IMG/VR virus record: IMGVR_UViG_3300037247_001689
Coordinates: 52,333-116,332 of that record
Length of the DNA: 64,000 bases
Origin: a virus
Direction: 5' to 3' (one strand)
Numbering within the stretch: the first letter of the stretch is position 1; each line of letters begins with the position of its first letter. The notes beneath the pieces were generated by a model, which saw only the letters and a list, made by a program, of their open reading frames with translations, was not told the origin of the DNA and did no database searches. Made by a program: the position numbers and the translations under genes. Shown here piece after piece: positions 8,201-16,632 of the stretch.

Positions 8201-8427
8201 ACGGGGTGAGAATAATTATTAGCATTTTCATCAATATCTGCCAGTTTAGTTTCTTCTTCAGTCGTATAACTTGCAGTGTCGCCGTCCAATATCGCTTTAT
8301 TTGTGTGTGAATGCCCTAATGCTTCCTCCCATGCAACATCGCCGGGATTTGATGATTGTTTGACCAAATGCTCACCAGTATTCCCGTCTTGGGGTAGTTC
8401 TTTTGATCCTAACGTCGGTCTACTCAT
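5275..8427 (-). CDS. long tail fibre protein, 1050 aa
   Basis: Probable receptor-binding fibre at the tail tip. It contains two copies of a domain with the pattern YKGAYNIITNTPTL, GDxY, GSGN, GDxLIYxGLIWE (residues about 131-235 and 377-482), common in phage fibres, and five 17-residue His/Asp/Gly repeats between them (249-333). The central part (about 500-900) is beta-rich; the C-terminus has a GGGAGGTG hinge and a PGLTDTP motif. It is transcribed opposite to the main tail operon. The ATG lacks a Shine-Dalgarno site and is preceded by an ATATATATAGAA repeat. Confidence 0.8.
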   Translation of the reverse strand: MSRPTLGSKELPQDGNTGEHLVKQSSNPGDVAWEEALGHSHTNKAILDGDTASYTTEEETKLADIDENANNYSHPVNHPPAIITQDLNNRFVSDSEKSTWNGKQDALGYTAENLAEKGQANGYTPLGGDGKVPIALLPTSPQTYLGTYNIVTNTPTVIDGTGTNGDYFICSVAGTRDFGSGNVAVSEGDSLIYNGLIWEDIPSPASVQSVNEQTGAVVLDTNDIDENVNLYYTESRVNSNTNVNSNTLHRDADGKSHGDVVLNNTHRNGNGSDHTNVALNTTHTGSDGKDHSDVVLNNSHRAGNGSDHTNVALNDTHRTSDGKNHSDVVLNNAHRIATDDPHNVTKTQVDLGNVDNVQQIPLSQKGSANGVATLDSGSKIPAAQLPASVMDYKGAYNIITNTPTLIDGTGDLGDFYKNSVSGTHDFGSGNIKVAPGDALIYSGLIWEKIPSEDLVQSVSGKTGIITLDTDDITEGINKYYTEEKVEAHVFDSVKLTGAPDDVLSWNSDDFTIDIITGLGPVLQVGQELYTIVYNDSGSLIENGKAVYPVTTFMERPSIEKMISDTHETISVSKYVTTMDIPDESFGLATRFGRVRGVDTSSLTEGSPIWVSSTVAGDLTDTKPEFPDYSIMMGGVTKTDAVTGSFFINANGEPEDTVVNFWNGTFREAINFTVSSNGAVITGSLSPENGHPDITMIFSDGFTMFTATPSATIVLTPGTDDIPQENFIYIPKSTKVLTTSTSDWPTAEHIKVASVILRTAATTQTDDALKNHNWNDHIESTTSFQGHLSHITERMRQMQSVYHSGVEGSVTIDEGSTPDDVWVSTTSGKAYQIHKQDFPSFDMQTGDDMHVINHSVTPYLTINNLNSEILDALGATLSNSSFSFVVWGVQNRTGQTSHLMLNLPVGSYSKNIPANAVSDASNFSVYDIPIGFRGVGFLIARFTFVLQPGGTSWSLYDTEDLRGKIPNTTAGGGAGGTGVLTLPGLTDTPSSYTGQKGKVLYVNESETAMEFVSRKTGTLITPPSGLFVGEDWEDITDSADHPIIRTSKVTT
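7429..7683 (-). repeat. five 51-bp tandem repeats in the fibre gene
   Basis: Each unit encodes 17 residues of the form H-x-x-x-x-G-x-x-H-x-x-V-x-L-N-x-x. Units alternate between two versions (DGKxHxDVVLN and GNGSDHTNVALN), giving a 34-residue super-repeat. Confidence 0.85.
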
Positions 8428-8499
8428 GTCGTATATATATAGAAGGTTAACGATTTAGTTTTCTTCTAATATTTCACTACATATATATAGAATCAAACG

Positions 8500-8700
8500 C
8501 TATATCGATTCTAATTTAGATAAAACCCTCTGATCACTACTTTTTAACCTCGTTTTTACCCACGAAAGGGAACGTGGTTCCTTTGTTTCCGAATTTATAA
8601 AAACATTGTCGTTTAAAGCTTTCCTGATCAATTTCTCTAAAGACATATCCTTTTTGACTGCTAATATTTTTGCTTTTTGATGTACGCTTAATTCATCCAT
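8500..8700 (-). CDS. hypothetical protein, 66 aa
   Basis: Small basic helical protein. Its N-terminal part (LSVHQKAKILAVKKDMSLEKLIRKAL) has the length and pattern of a ribbon-helix-helix or similar small DNA-binding protein, but no confident match. It sits between the fibre gene and the promoter of the late operon, so a regulatory role is possible. Confidence 0.5.
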   Translation of the reverse strand: MDELSVHQKAKILAVKKDMSLEKLIRKALNDNVFINSETKEPRSLSWVKTRLKSSDQRVLSKLESI

Positions 8701-8792
8701 AAATATCTGTGTTTGCGGTTAGTGTTACGTTTACGTTTTAAATAATCCAAATTTACCGCTTATCCGTTTGCATTTCAAACAGCATTTATAGA

Positions 8793-8798
8793 TATAAT
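8793..8798 (+). promoter_or_regulatory. -10 box candidate for the late operon
   Basis: A perfect TATAAT in the gap before the first late gene. TTGCAT at 8768-8773 is a weak -35 with a 19-nt spacer, so an activator or a phage-modified polymerase may be needed. Confidence 0.4.
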
Positions 8799-8823
8799 AC
8801 AGAAAAACTTAACAGATAGGACT

Positions 8824-9543
8824 ATGAACAAATTAAACATCATACCGAGAAGAGACCAGCAACGGTTTATAAAGGATACAAAGGGAATCGTTTTGCATTA
8901 TGCGATTCGGTCCTGTCCTTGTGACGGTGTTAATTGTTCTGTTTGTGGCGGTAAAATGAAATATTATGATGACCCTGTTCCGATTAATGCCGCAATTTTA
9001 GCTGGTAACAATTCTAGCAAAAAAGAAGCGAGAATGGCAAATATTGATATGGGGAATTATCAGTTAATTGTAGAAGGTAGATTTGCACTTGCGAAACATG
9101 ATCGTGTTAAACCATTTGGAACCAGAGAATTTGAACAATTGGATGAGATATTATTGGTCGAACAATCCATTTTAACATTCACCCCAATTCATCCACGATT
9201 AGTAACAATTAGTTTTGTAAATCAGAGTAGCGGTGTTTTAAGCTATGAAGGTGATAAAGATTTTACATTTGATCTTGAGTCAAAAAATGGTGGACCACCT
9301 GTCTATTCGAAAGAAATTAAATGGTTAACGGATCCGGCAATTGGTCAGAAAAAATTCTCAGTTAGATATCAACATTATCCTGAATATGAAATTCAAGAGA
9401 TTCCTTCAGCGAGATTTAGCGAAGGCCAAAAATTAATGCAAAAAATACCACTGTCAAAAATAACGCTGACGGGGAATATAAAAACAAAATCAAATGAGAA
9501 GTCAGTAGATGCAGTTATCGGCGGGGGTATGAAATATGTTTGA
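8824..9543 (+). CDS. probable structural protein at the head end of the late operon, 239 aa
   Basis: Residues 32-45 carry CPCDGVNCSVCGGKM, a compact Cys cluster of the kind found in phage connector or head-tail proteins. The rest is beta-rich. The start has a weak AGATAGG ribosome site. It overlaps the protease gene by 8 bases. No portal or terminase gene precedes it, so its exact role stays open. Confidence 0.55.
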   Translation: MNKLNIIPRRDQQRFIKDTKGIVLHYAIRSCPCDGVNCSVCGGKMKYYDDPVPINAAILAGNNSSKKEARMANIDMGNYQLIVEGRFALAKHDRVKPFGTREFEQLDEILLVEQSILTFTPIHPRLVTISFVNQSSGVLSYEGDKDFTFDLESKNGGPPVYSKEIKWLTDPAIGQKKFSVRYQHYPEYEIQEIPSARFSEGQKLMQKIPLSKITLTGNIKTKSNEKSVDAVIGGGMKYV

Positions 9544-10240
9544 TGATAGCAATGTTATGCTTAATTTCTGGATTACAGATATCGGGGATTTAGAACTTGA
9601 AAAAAGTCTTGGAAGCGGTGCAAGGATACTTGGTGGTTACGCAGCTGGAACCACGAAAGATTTTCAAGATGAACAAATGATAATGAAAGGGATGGATTTT
9701 AATTATTTGAAATCTAATCAGGGCGTTATTAACTGGGATCATCAAAAACGAATGATCATTGGAAAGCCAATACCTTCGTTCGTCGGGATGGTAGCAGGAA
9801 AAGGACTGTATGTAAAAGGTATTTTATCTCAAAAATCTGATTATCCAAATCCAAACCATCCAGATACACAAAAAGCATTAGAGCAAGCTGAGTGGGCATG
9901 GGATCATGCAATGAGATATAAAAGCAATCCTAATTCAGTACCACCCTTGGCATGGTCAATCGAAGGTCAGATGGTTAAAAAAGGTAACATGATTTATAAG
10001 TCAATGGCAACAGCAGTCGCTTTGACCGATAAAGCGATTAACCCTCATGATTGTACAGTAACAGCACTTGCGAAATCATTTGCTGAACAGGAAAAAGAGG
10101 ACACGACGAACATTTTAGTTTCAAAAGGTTTTGATCCTTCGGATATTACAAACCATAGAAAATATCAATTATTTTGTAAAAGCATCGGCTTGTCAGTCGA
10201 TCAATCAGAAATCCTTTTATTTAAAATAAGGAGTTTATAA
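9536..10240 (+). CDS. prohead maturation protease
   Basis: Cleaves scaffold and capsid protein in the prohead. The sequence follows the S78-like order: GGYAAGTT near residue 33, INWDHQ with catalytic His 69, IGKPI near 76, and AWSIEGQ with nucleophile Ser 141. Its 234 residues fit the family. It lies directly upstream of the scaffold and capsid genes, the usual order, and overlaps the next ATG by one base. Confidence 0.85.
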   Translation: MFDDSNVMLNFWITDIGDLELEKSLGSGARILGGYAAGTTKDFQDEQMIMKGMDFNYLKSNQGVINWDHQKRMIIGKPIPSFVGMVAGKGLYVKGILSQKSDYPNPNHPDTQKALEQAEWAWDHAMRYKSNPNSVPPLAWSIEGQMVKKGNMIYKSMATAVALTDKAINPHDCTVTALAKSFAEQEKEDTTNILVSKGFDPSDITNHRKYQLFCKSIGLSVDQSEILLFKIRSL

Positions 10241-11061
10241 TGGCTGATAAGTTAACAGCAGAAGAAGAAGCAAAGGCTAGAGAGCTTAAGCAAAAAACGA
10301 GTACGGAAAAGTCAAAACTGGATCAAATCGTTGATGGTGTTTCTGAAATGACAGACCTGTTAAAATCACAGGCCGGTGAAAAAAAGCCTGACGAAGATCC
10401 AAAAAAAGATGATTTGGACATGGATTTAAGTGTTGAGGATATGGCTAAAGCGATTATGGCTTCTGAAGATCCTAACAAAATGTTCAAAAGTTTGCTGGAG
10501 CATTGTGATGTTGGTCTTGAAAACATTTTGGATGAGAATCAAGAACGATATTACAGTGATGAAATGCTGAAATCGCTGGAAGATTCTACTGAAAAAACCG
10601 ACTTAGTGTTAAATGGCGTTATTCAGGCTGGCAAGGCTGCAAATGAAAGATACGCGAAAGCGTATTCTGTGAACGCAAAGATAATGCTGAGTATGATGAA
10701 GTCTTTTGGCGGCATGGTCTCAGAAATGTCCGAAATGAAAAAATCAATGACCCCTCCCGTAGCAGCAGATCCGGTCATTGAAAAAGAAATTGACACACCG
10801 TTAGGTGATGGAGCGGCAGTGCCTCCAAAATCACTTGATACTGATCTAAATGCAACAGGGGCGAAGTACACAACGGATCAGATGACATCTGCATTGAAAA
10901 AATCTTTCCAAGATACGGATCCTGTAAAGTATCACACGTATACCAAGCAGCTGCGTAAACTTGGCGGTGATGCAGATTTATTTTATTCACATCTGGATGG
11001 ATCTAACAGTCCATCAATCAGAGACGATGCATCAACGATGTTCATACATCTAATTAATTAA
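10240..11061 (+). CDS. capsid scaffold protein
   Basis: Charged, helical and low-complexity in its first 110 residues, as scaffolds are, with a Pro/Asp-rich linker around residues 185-200. The position between protease and major capsid protein makes scaffolding the natural reading. No sequence motif is diagnostic. Confidence 0.7.
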   Translation: MADKLTAEEEAKARELKQKTSTEKSKLDQIVDGVSEMTDLLKSQAGEKKPDEDPKKDDLDMDLSVEDMAKAIMASEDPNKMFKSLLEHCDVGLENILDENQERYYSDEMLKSLEDSTEKTDLVLNGVIQAGKAANERYAKAYSVNAKIMLSMMKSFGGMVSEMSEMKKSMTPPVAADPVIEKEIDTPLGDGAAVPPKSLDTDLNATGAKYTTDQMTSALKKSFQDTDPVKYHTYTKQLRKLGGDADLFYSHLDGSNSPSIRDDASTMFIHLIN

Positions 11062-11073
11062 AAAGAGGAAGAT

Positions 11074-12978
11074 ATGGCACCAACTCCACAAGTGCAAAAA
11101 ACCCCTGATGTTGTTACCAGAGAAGAGTTTGAATTTCAAGCAAATCAGCTTAGTAGCTTAATGAAGGCTAATAAGCTACAGGGTAGTCAGATTGAGTTCA
11201 TGAAACATTCTCATGAAATGCAAAAAGGGATGAAACCATCATTTATAATGCCAGAAACATCAAAAACATTTGATGATATGTTGGCAGAGAGTGGCTTCAC
11301 CAGTGAAGAATGGTTTAACGAAGTTTCAGAAAACCTTGCTCGTGAAAAAGGCGTTCAGGGTCCGGCATTACATTCGATGCAAAAGTCCTTATCTGAATCA
11401 GCACGTTTAAAAACAGCTGAAAAGGACATGATGACTAATCATCCTGAGATATCAGCACAGCTTGCGAAATCATGGGGAACACCTGAATATGAAAATGTGT
11501 TAAGCATGAACAAAGCAATTTTGGGTGATCCAGCAGATCCAAGCGCACCTGGTTCATGGTTTACATTTTTAGAAGAAAACCTTTCTCCTGACATTCAGCG
11601 TATTATCTTTGAGAGACAAGATGCAACCGCGATGATGAGCGTCCCGACTGCCATTACTACTTCAGTTAACCCTGAAGTTGGAAAATTGGTGAGTGGTGGT
11701 TCTGGTTGGGGTAAGCATAGTCTTGGTTTTCCAGAAGGCGATACCGCTGATTTCGGAGGACAGGAAGTTTCTGAACGGATCTTCAGCAAGCTGTATCAAA
11801 AAGGTGTTAGAGCCAGAGTTACTGAATATTTAATCGGTAACCAACAGAAAATGCTGACTCGTGACCCTATTGCTTACGAGCGTGAGTTAAGATTGCTGGA
11901 ATTCGTTTTAGGCTGTAACCATCAGATCATGTATGGTGATCCAACGATTAATAAACGTGGCTCAGTCGAGCTTGAAATGCCTGGTATTTTATATCAAATG
12001 GATCGTGACGAATCAGATAATGGATATCGCCCACATGTTCAGGATTGGAATGGAAAAACATTTAGCGACACTCCTGCTAATAACCCACTGAATATTTTCA
12101 GACAAGTTGGCGAAGATCTGTGCATTAACGGTCGTATCGCAGGTAATAATATTACTGGGCGTTACAAGGTTTTAATTGACCTTTCAACTTCAAACCTGAT
12201 CAGTACCCTTGTTGATGATAAACAGCGTATTATGATTGAAAATTACGCTAAAATTGCTCAAGAATGGGGTCAAAGTTTCACTGGCTTCGTGACTGATGTC
12301 GGTACATTCAACTGGCAACGATCTAAAACAATGGATCTGACAGAGAATGATACTTGGACACCAACCGAAAGAATTTCTGATTTTGCCATCGTTTGGCCAA
12401 CAATCACAGAAACAGCAGTTCCAACATCTCCATCAGGTGAGCCTAAAACACTTCCTAACGCGAATTATGTTTACAAAGTGACAGCTGTTAATGATCAAGC
12501 TGAAAGTAATGTTTCAAATTCATTCACAAATGCAGTTGCGACATCAACACAGCAAATAACGATTAACATCCCGTATGATGCAGCATTTGCAGGTGGTGTG
12601 GTTGGTGGTAAAGTGATTACCCCGTGTCGACATTTTAACCTTTATCGGTTAAGAGCAGGTGAAGCAGATGTTACAGAGAACTATTCATGCATCGCCAAGA
12701 TTGCAATCAATGGAACAAGTACCACAACTTATGTTGATTACAATCAGAAAATGCCTGGTATGGCTGATATGTTCTTTATCTCAAATGATCCACGAGATAT
12801 TGCTTACACTTCATTAGTTCCTGAATTTGAAATCCCTCTGTATGATATTTCAAAAGGTTCTACACGTCAGTGGATGCTGTATTGTATTAAGGGGCTTAAC
12901 CTTTGGAATCCAAAACGTTGTTATGTTGTGCGTAACGTTCCTAAGTTCAGTACAAGTTCAATCAATCCTTGGGCTTAA
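11074..12978 (+). CDS. major capsid protein (HK97 type) with Ig-like insertion, 634 aa
   Basis: Forms the head shell. It is preceded by an AGAGGAAG ribosome site and follows protease and scaffold genes. Residues 1-110 are helical and may be a delta domain removed by the protease. Residues about 150-445 and 565-634 look like the shell fold. Residues about 448-565 form a Ser/Thr/Val-rich segment with YVYKVTAVNDQAES and FNLYRLRAG motifs, typical of fibronectin-III/Ig-like modules inserted in capsid proteins. The length is above the usual 300-400 residues partly for this reason. Confidence 0.8.
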   Translation: MAPTPQVQKTPDVVTREEFEFQANQLSSLMKANKLQGSQIEFMKHSHEMQKGMKPSFIMPETSKTFDDMLAESGFTSEEWFNEVSENLAREKGVQGPALHSMQKSLSESARLKTAEKDMMTNHPEISAQLAKSWGTPEYENVLSMNKAILGDPADPSAPGSWFTFLEENLSPDIQRIIFERQDATAMMSVPTAITTSVNPEVGKLVSGGSGWGKHSLGFPEGDTADFGGQEVSERIFSKLYQKGVRARVTEYLIGNQQKMLTRDPIAYERELRLLEFVLGCNHQIMYGDPTINKRGSVELEMPGILYQMDRDESDNGYRPHVQDWNGKTFSDTPANNPLNIFRQVGEDLCINGRIAGNNITGRYKVLIDLSTSNLISTLVDDKQRIMIENYAKIAQEWGQSFTGFVTDVGTFNWQRSKTMDLTENDTWTPTERISDFAIVWPTITETAVPTSPSGEPKTLPNANYVYKVTAVNDQAESNVSNSFTNAVATSTQQITINIPYDAAFAGGVVGGKVITPCRHFNLYRLRAGEADVTENYSCIAKIAINGTSTTTYVDYNQKMPGMADMFFISNDPRDIAYTSLVPEFEIPLYDISKGSTRQWMLYCIKGLNLWNPKRCYVVRNVPKFSTSSINPWA

Positions 12979-13590
12979 ATGAAGTCGGAAGTCATCATTA
13001 GAAATTGGTTAATGGGGTGGTTTAGGCCGGAAGAAGAAACGGAACTAAACACCCCTGATAAATTGCGGCCAAAATTAGATAAAAGCTACTATGATTCTTT
13101 CATGGACCAATTTGTCGATAGCAAAAAAAAGCCTGTTTTTAGTGAGGATGAAAAGGAAGCGGTAAAAAAAATTATTGTGCAACCGCTTACTTTTGCAACC
13201 GGACATCCGCTTAATATTTCTGAAAAGCCGAAAGTCGGACATATATATATTACTGAAGCTGATTACTCAGAGACGAGTCATTATATCGGGTCAAGAATAC
13301 TTTATGGGAAAACACCAACCAGTATTGTCGTCGTAGGGTCAACTGTTGGTAGTCTCTTAAATATGGCAGAACCAAGCATATTGATTAGGATAATTTCAAT
13401 TTTGCTTTGGGCAGGTAGGAACTATTTTACATCTCAGCATCTTGAAGAACCGACTATTAACGAAACGAATTTAGCGCAAGACGAAACTAACTCATTCGAC
13501 AAAGGCATTGCGATGAGAAGTCTTATAATGTCATACAAAACAGAGATATCAAGCCCAATCACAAACTTTGGAGTTCTGGAAGATGGCTAA
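12979..13590 (+). CDS. probable head-completion or neck protein, 203 aa
   Basis: Begins immediately after the capsid stop codon, with no separate ribosome site, so translation is probably coupled. The middle (about residues 110-150) is hydrophobic. The position between capsid and sheath genes fits a connector or neck protein; no family recognised. Confidence 0.55.
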   Translation: MKSEVIIRNWLMGWFRPEEETELNTPDKLRPKLDKSYYDSFMDQFVDSKKKPVFSEDEKEAVKKIIVQPLTFATGHPLNISEKPKVGHIYITEADYSETSHYIGSRILYGKTPTSIVVVGSTVGSLLNMAEPSILIRIISILLWAGRNYFTSQHLEEPTINETNLAQDETNSFDKGIAMRSLIMSYKTEISSPITNFGVLEDG

Positions 13591-13819
13591 AAATAAAAAA
13601 GACACTGATCAACCACAGAATGAAGAAAAACCAGTTGAACAGCCAAATCCCAAACAATCATATATTTCAGCCAAGAATTTTGCTAAAAAACTAAGGTTGG
13701 AATTAAAAGAAAAAAACATATCAGAAACAGTATTTGTAGCATTCGAGCGAACGGTAAAATCTATCGATTCTGAAGAAAATTTCAGAAAGGTCTGGAAATC
13801 AACTTTTTATAGGTCATAA
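13583..13819 (+). CDS. small structural or assembly protein, 78 aa
   Basis: Starts at ATG 13583 inside the end of the previous gene, with GGAG about 9 bases upstream; an in-frame start 15 bases earlier is less likely. The Lys/Gln/Pro-rich N-terminus is probably disordered, followed by a basic helical part. Ends two bases before the sheath gene. Role unknown. Confidence 0.5.
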   Translation: MAKNKKDTDQPQNEEKPVEQPNPKQSYISAKNFAKKLRLELKEKNISETVFVAFERTVKSIDSEENFRKVWKSTFYRS

Positions 13820-13821
13820 TC

Positions 13822-15579
13822 ATGGCAAAAGTATTTCAATTTTTCGGTGCTACGGTATATAAACCGGGTGTCTATTCAAAGATATTAACGATTGGTGCGG
13901 GAACGCCAACTCCTGATGGTAATAACGCATTATTGATTATCGCTGAAGCTCCCAACGGTCCGGCTTTCGGTGAGACGGTTTCCGGTGGGAATGTGAACGA
14001 TTTTAAAATTGTCTTAGGCGAACAAGGACCAGCAATTGAAGCTGCATTTGGCGCTTTCAATGCTTCCCCAATCGGCGGCGCTCAGGATGTTAGGATATTT
14101 AACCCAAGGGCATTAGTTCAGGCAACTGATACTATTCACGTCACAGAGCCATCAACAACCCCATCCATTGATATAGCTAGTCGAATATATGGACCTATTG
14201 GAAACGGAGTTACTGTTAGTCTTGCTTCAACAATCGCTTCCGTAAAATTTCCATGGGCAGATGACGCGATCACACAGGTTATTGATAATCCGATTTTTGA
14301 CATTACATTAGCACTTGGTTTTATACAAGTTGACGCTACGAAAATATCAGTTGGACCAACGGGAAGTTTAATAGATTTTAAATTCACAGAGTACCTAAAA
14401 TTAATTGACCTAATTAACGCTATTGAATTTCAAACCGGCGCTACTATCGTAAAAGATACTAATACTTCTGACAACGAATCAACAGTAGACCTTTTTGATC
14501 ACATAGTTGCTGAACTTGATATAGCGACAGTAGTAACAATAAAGGGTGATTTATCTCAGTTATTTACATTTCTTGACCAGGGTGTTCCTGATCTTGAAGC
14601 TACTAAGCTTGCAACTGCAACGATAATGGTGGATGATTTTGATCTTACTTTATCCGGTGGCACTTCCGGTGTCGATCCAGATGCGACACAGTGGGGTAAG
14701 GTTTATGATGAACTTGAAAATCAAAAAATTGCTGTCACATGCCCAATCACTGACGGGTTACCAACTCCTTACGCTGACACTTTAACAGCCGCAATTAATG
14801 CACTAGATGAGCAACATGCCGTTAAAATGGCGGGTGTCAAATATAAGGGACGAAAACGACATTCATTTATTTCAGCTCACGGTGGGTTCGGGTGGTCAGG
14901 ACAATTTGTCGCTAAACCCTCAGATGCCGATGCAATTGTAACACTCGCGAAAACGCATAATTCAGAATGGTCCTGCTTTTTCGGGGATGGGTTGAACGCT
15001 TTTAACGAAGCTGGTATTGAGTATGCTCAACTACCTTGTTATTTCGCAGTCAGAGCAGCATCAATGTTCTTAGGCGGATTAGCAGCTAGAGTTATCACAG
15101 GTCAAACAGTAAACGCGATTCGTGCAAGTTCTCCATATTCAGGATCAAAAGAGCATTATACTGAAGCAGATGCTATCAAACTGCATAGAGCTTCTGTAAT
15201 TATCGCTGAAACGGATGAAGAAGGAACCAGAATTAGGCAGATGTACACCACTTGGACTCAAACTGATGATGCAAGGAAAACGGTACCATCCAGAGTTCGT
15301 TGTGCAGCCTTATCTGATAATGATCTTGCTAGAAAAATTGAAAGCAGAATTTCAGAATTTCAGCTAGACGGTATTACACCTGCAAACTCTGTAATGATCC
15401 GTTTCATGAAAAACGTTCTGAACTCTCATATTGGTAAAACTATTAAATGGGTGACCAGTTACGGAACAGTTACCTATTCACAAAAAGGAATTGAATTCCA
15501 ATACAACATTGCTGAACTTAATGTTCCAGAAATTCCAGAAATTGGGTTCGGAACAGTTGAATTTACTAATGCATCTTAA
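13822..15579 (+). CDS. contractile tail sheath protein, 585 aa
   Basis: Polymerises around the tail tube and contracts on infection. The N-terminus (VYKPGVYSKI, then LLIIAEAPNGPAFG and IEAAFGAF) and the C-terminal half (DDARKTVPSRVRC, ending in an ISEFQLDG and NVLNSHIGK segment) match the sheath family layout. Residues about 105-300 form the variable surface domain. The length is within the normal range. Directly upstream of the tube gene. Confidence 0.93.
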   Translation: MAKVFQFFGATVYKPGVYSKILTIGAGTPTPDGNNALLIIAEAPNGPAFGETVSGGNVNDFKIVLGEQGPAIEAAFGAFNASPIGGAQDVRIFNPRALVQATDTIHVTEPSTTPSIDIASRIYGPIGNGVTVSLASTIASVKFPWADDAITQVIDNPIFDITLALGFIQVDATKISVGPTGSLIDFKFTEYLKLIDLINAIEFQTGATIVKDTNTSDNESTVDLFDHIVAELDIATVVTIKGDLSQLFTFLDQGVPDLEATKLATATIMVDDFDLTLSGGTSGVDPDATQWGKVYDELENQKIAVTCPITDGLPTPYADTLTAAINALDEQHAVKMAGVKYKGRKRHSFISAHGGFGWSGQFVAKPSDADAIVTLAKTHNSEWSCFFGDGLNAFNEAGIEYAQLPCYFAVRAASMFLGGLAARVITGQTVNAIRASSPYSGSKEHYTEADAIKLHRASVIIAETDEEGTRIRQMYTTWTQTDDARKTVPSRVRCAALSDNDLARKIESRISEFQLDGITPANSVMIRFMKNVLNSHIGKTIKWVTSYGTVTYSQKGIEFQYNIAELNVPEIPEIGFGTVEFTNAS

Positions 15580-15593
15580 TTTTAAGGCGAAAA

Positions 15594-16151
15594 ATGGCAG
15601 ACACTATTAAAAAGAATTATGAACCGCCACAATGGTACCAAGACGGGATGGACGGTGCTGACGAAGCCGGTGATTTAAGATTCGTTCATTCCAGTGCAGC
15701 AATTGTCAGAATCGGTGAAGTCCCTATCGTGGCGCTTGAAAATGTATCGATCACTGTATCTATCGTCAGAAATCCAATTATGGTAATCGGATCACCTGTT
15801 GCTATAGGATTTGACTTCGGCGGTTATAATGCTAACATCTCAGGTCAGATAGTGATGAACGCAGCATCGACACTTAATAAGAGCCAATTTTTCGCTAAAA
15901 GTGTTAATGATCTGGTGGCAAATATCAATACAGTATTTGATATTGATATTCTTGCGCAAGACGCGAATGCTGAAAATGTTGATGAACGATTAACAGAACC
16001 GTTTATTATATTGAAAAATTGCCAGAACACAGGTGAAACAATTAATTTATCAACAAATGCCAACATTAGGCAATCGTTCACCGCTGTAGCAACATTCATG
16101 GAAAGGGATATTGCAGACGCACTGAAAGATTTCAATAAAATAGCAGCGTAG
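15594..16151 (+). CDS. tail tube protein, 185 aa
   Basis: Expected to form the inner tube. The order sheath, tube, chaperones, tape measure is diagnostic. The protein is beta-rich with a C-terminal helix (MERDIADALKDFNKIA). AAGGCGA lies upstream of the ATG. Confidence 0.85.
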   Translation: MADTIKKNYEPPQWYQDGMDGADEAGDLRFVHSSAAIVRIGEVPIVALENVSITVSIVRNPIMVIGSPVAIGFDFGGYNANISGQIVMNAASTLNKSQFFAKSVNDLVANINTVFDIDILAQDANAENVDERLTEPFIILKNCQNTGETINLSTNANIRQSFTAVATFMERDIADALKDFNKIAA

Positions 16152-16182
16152 TATTAAATGTTAACAAATCAGGAGACGAATT

Positions 16183-16632
16183 ATGGCAGACAAAAAGAAA
16201 GACACAAAACCTATTGACAAAAAAACCGCAGCAGCAAAAAAGAAATGGGATGCATATGTCGGTAAAAAGCTAAAAAAAGCTAATTATCAAGATAGTGAAA
16301 GCACCTATGTTTTTGAATTTGATAATAAAGCATTTGAGTTTAGAATCCCCACCATATTTGAAAAGACAAAAATCAAAGCTATTCTAGCAAGCATCACACG
16401 TTTTCCAGGCGCAAATCTAACCACATCTTCACAGTTTGATATTTACAGTTCGGGTGATCTGGATCTGATGTATTCGACAAAGGCAATAACGCATACATCT
16501 GTATTAATGAACAACCCCACCGAATTTGATCCTGAAACATTTGGCGAAGAAAAAATATATGGATTAGGGGAATTGATCACATTCGCTGAAAATAAATTTC
16601 ATGAGAATAAAAAAAAACAATCTACCAAATAG
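16183..16632 (+). CDS. tail assembly chaperone, upstream frame
   Basis: A gpG-like chaperone that coats the tape measure protein during tail assembly. AGGAGACG precedes the ATG. The Lys/Ala-rich N-terminus is followed by a compact domain (residues about 30-140). The frame ends just after nine A residues, AAT AAA AAA AAA CAA in reading frame, where a -1 slip enters the long frame that continues to 17267. The unshifted product is 149 residues; the fusion would be about 361. Confidence 0.85.
   Translation: MADKKKDTKPIDKKTAAAKKKWDAYVGKKLKKANYQDSESTYVFEFDNKAFEFRIPTIFEKTKIKAILASITRFPGANLTTSSQFDIYSSGDLDLMYSTKAITHTSVLMNNPTEFDPETFGEEKIYGLGELITFAENKFHENKKKQSTK
16609..16617 (+). promoter_or_regulatory. 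-1 programmed frameshift site (A AAA AAA)
   Basis: Nine A residues in frame as three AAA codons, giving a perfect X XXY YYZ heptamer. A stop codon in the -1 frame lies at 16608-16610 just upstream, so the downstream frame can only be entered here. Place and direction agree with the lambda G/GT type of frameshift. Confidence 0.85.

Noticed and set aside
7986-8458. Plus-strand reading frames opposite the long fibre gene
   Set aside because: They are mirror frames of a well-supported fibre gene with no ribosome sites.
10323-10990. Minus-strand frames opposite the scaffold gene
   Set aside because: No ribosome sites and low-complexity translations; the plus frame fits the expected scaffold.
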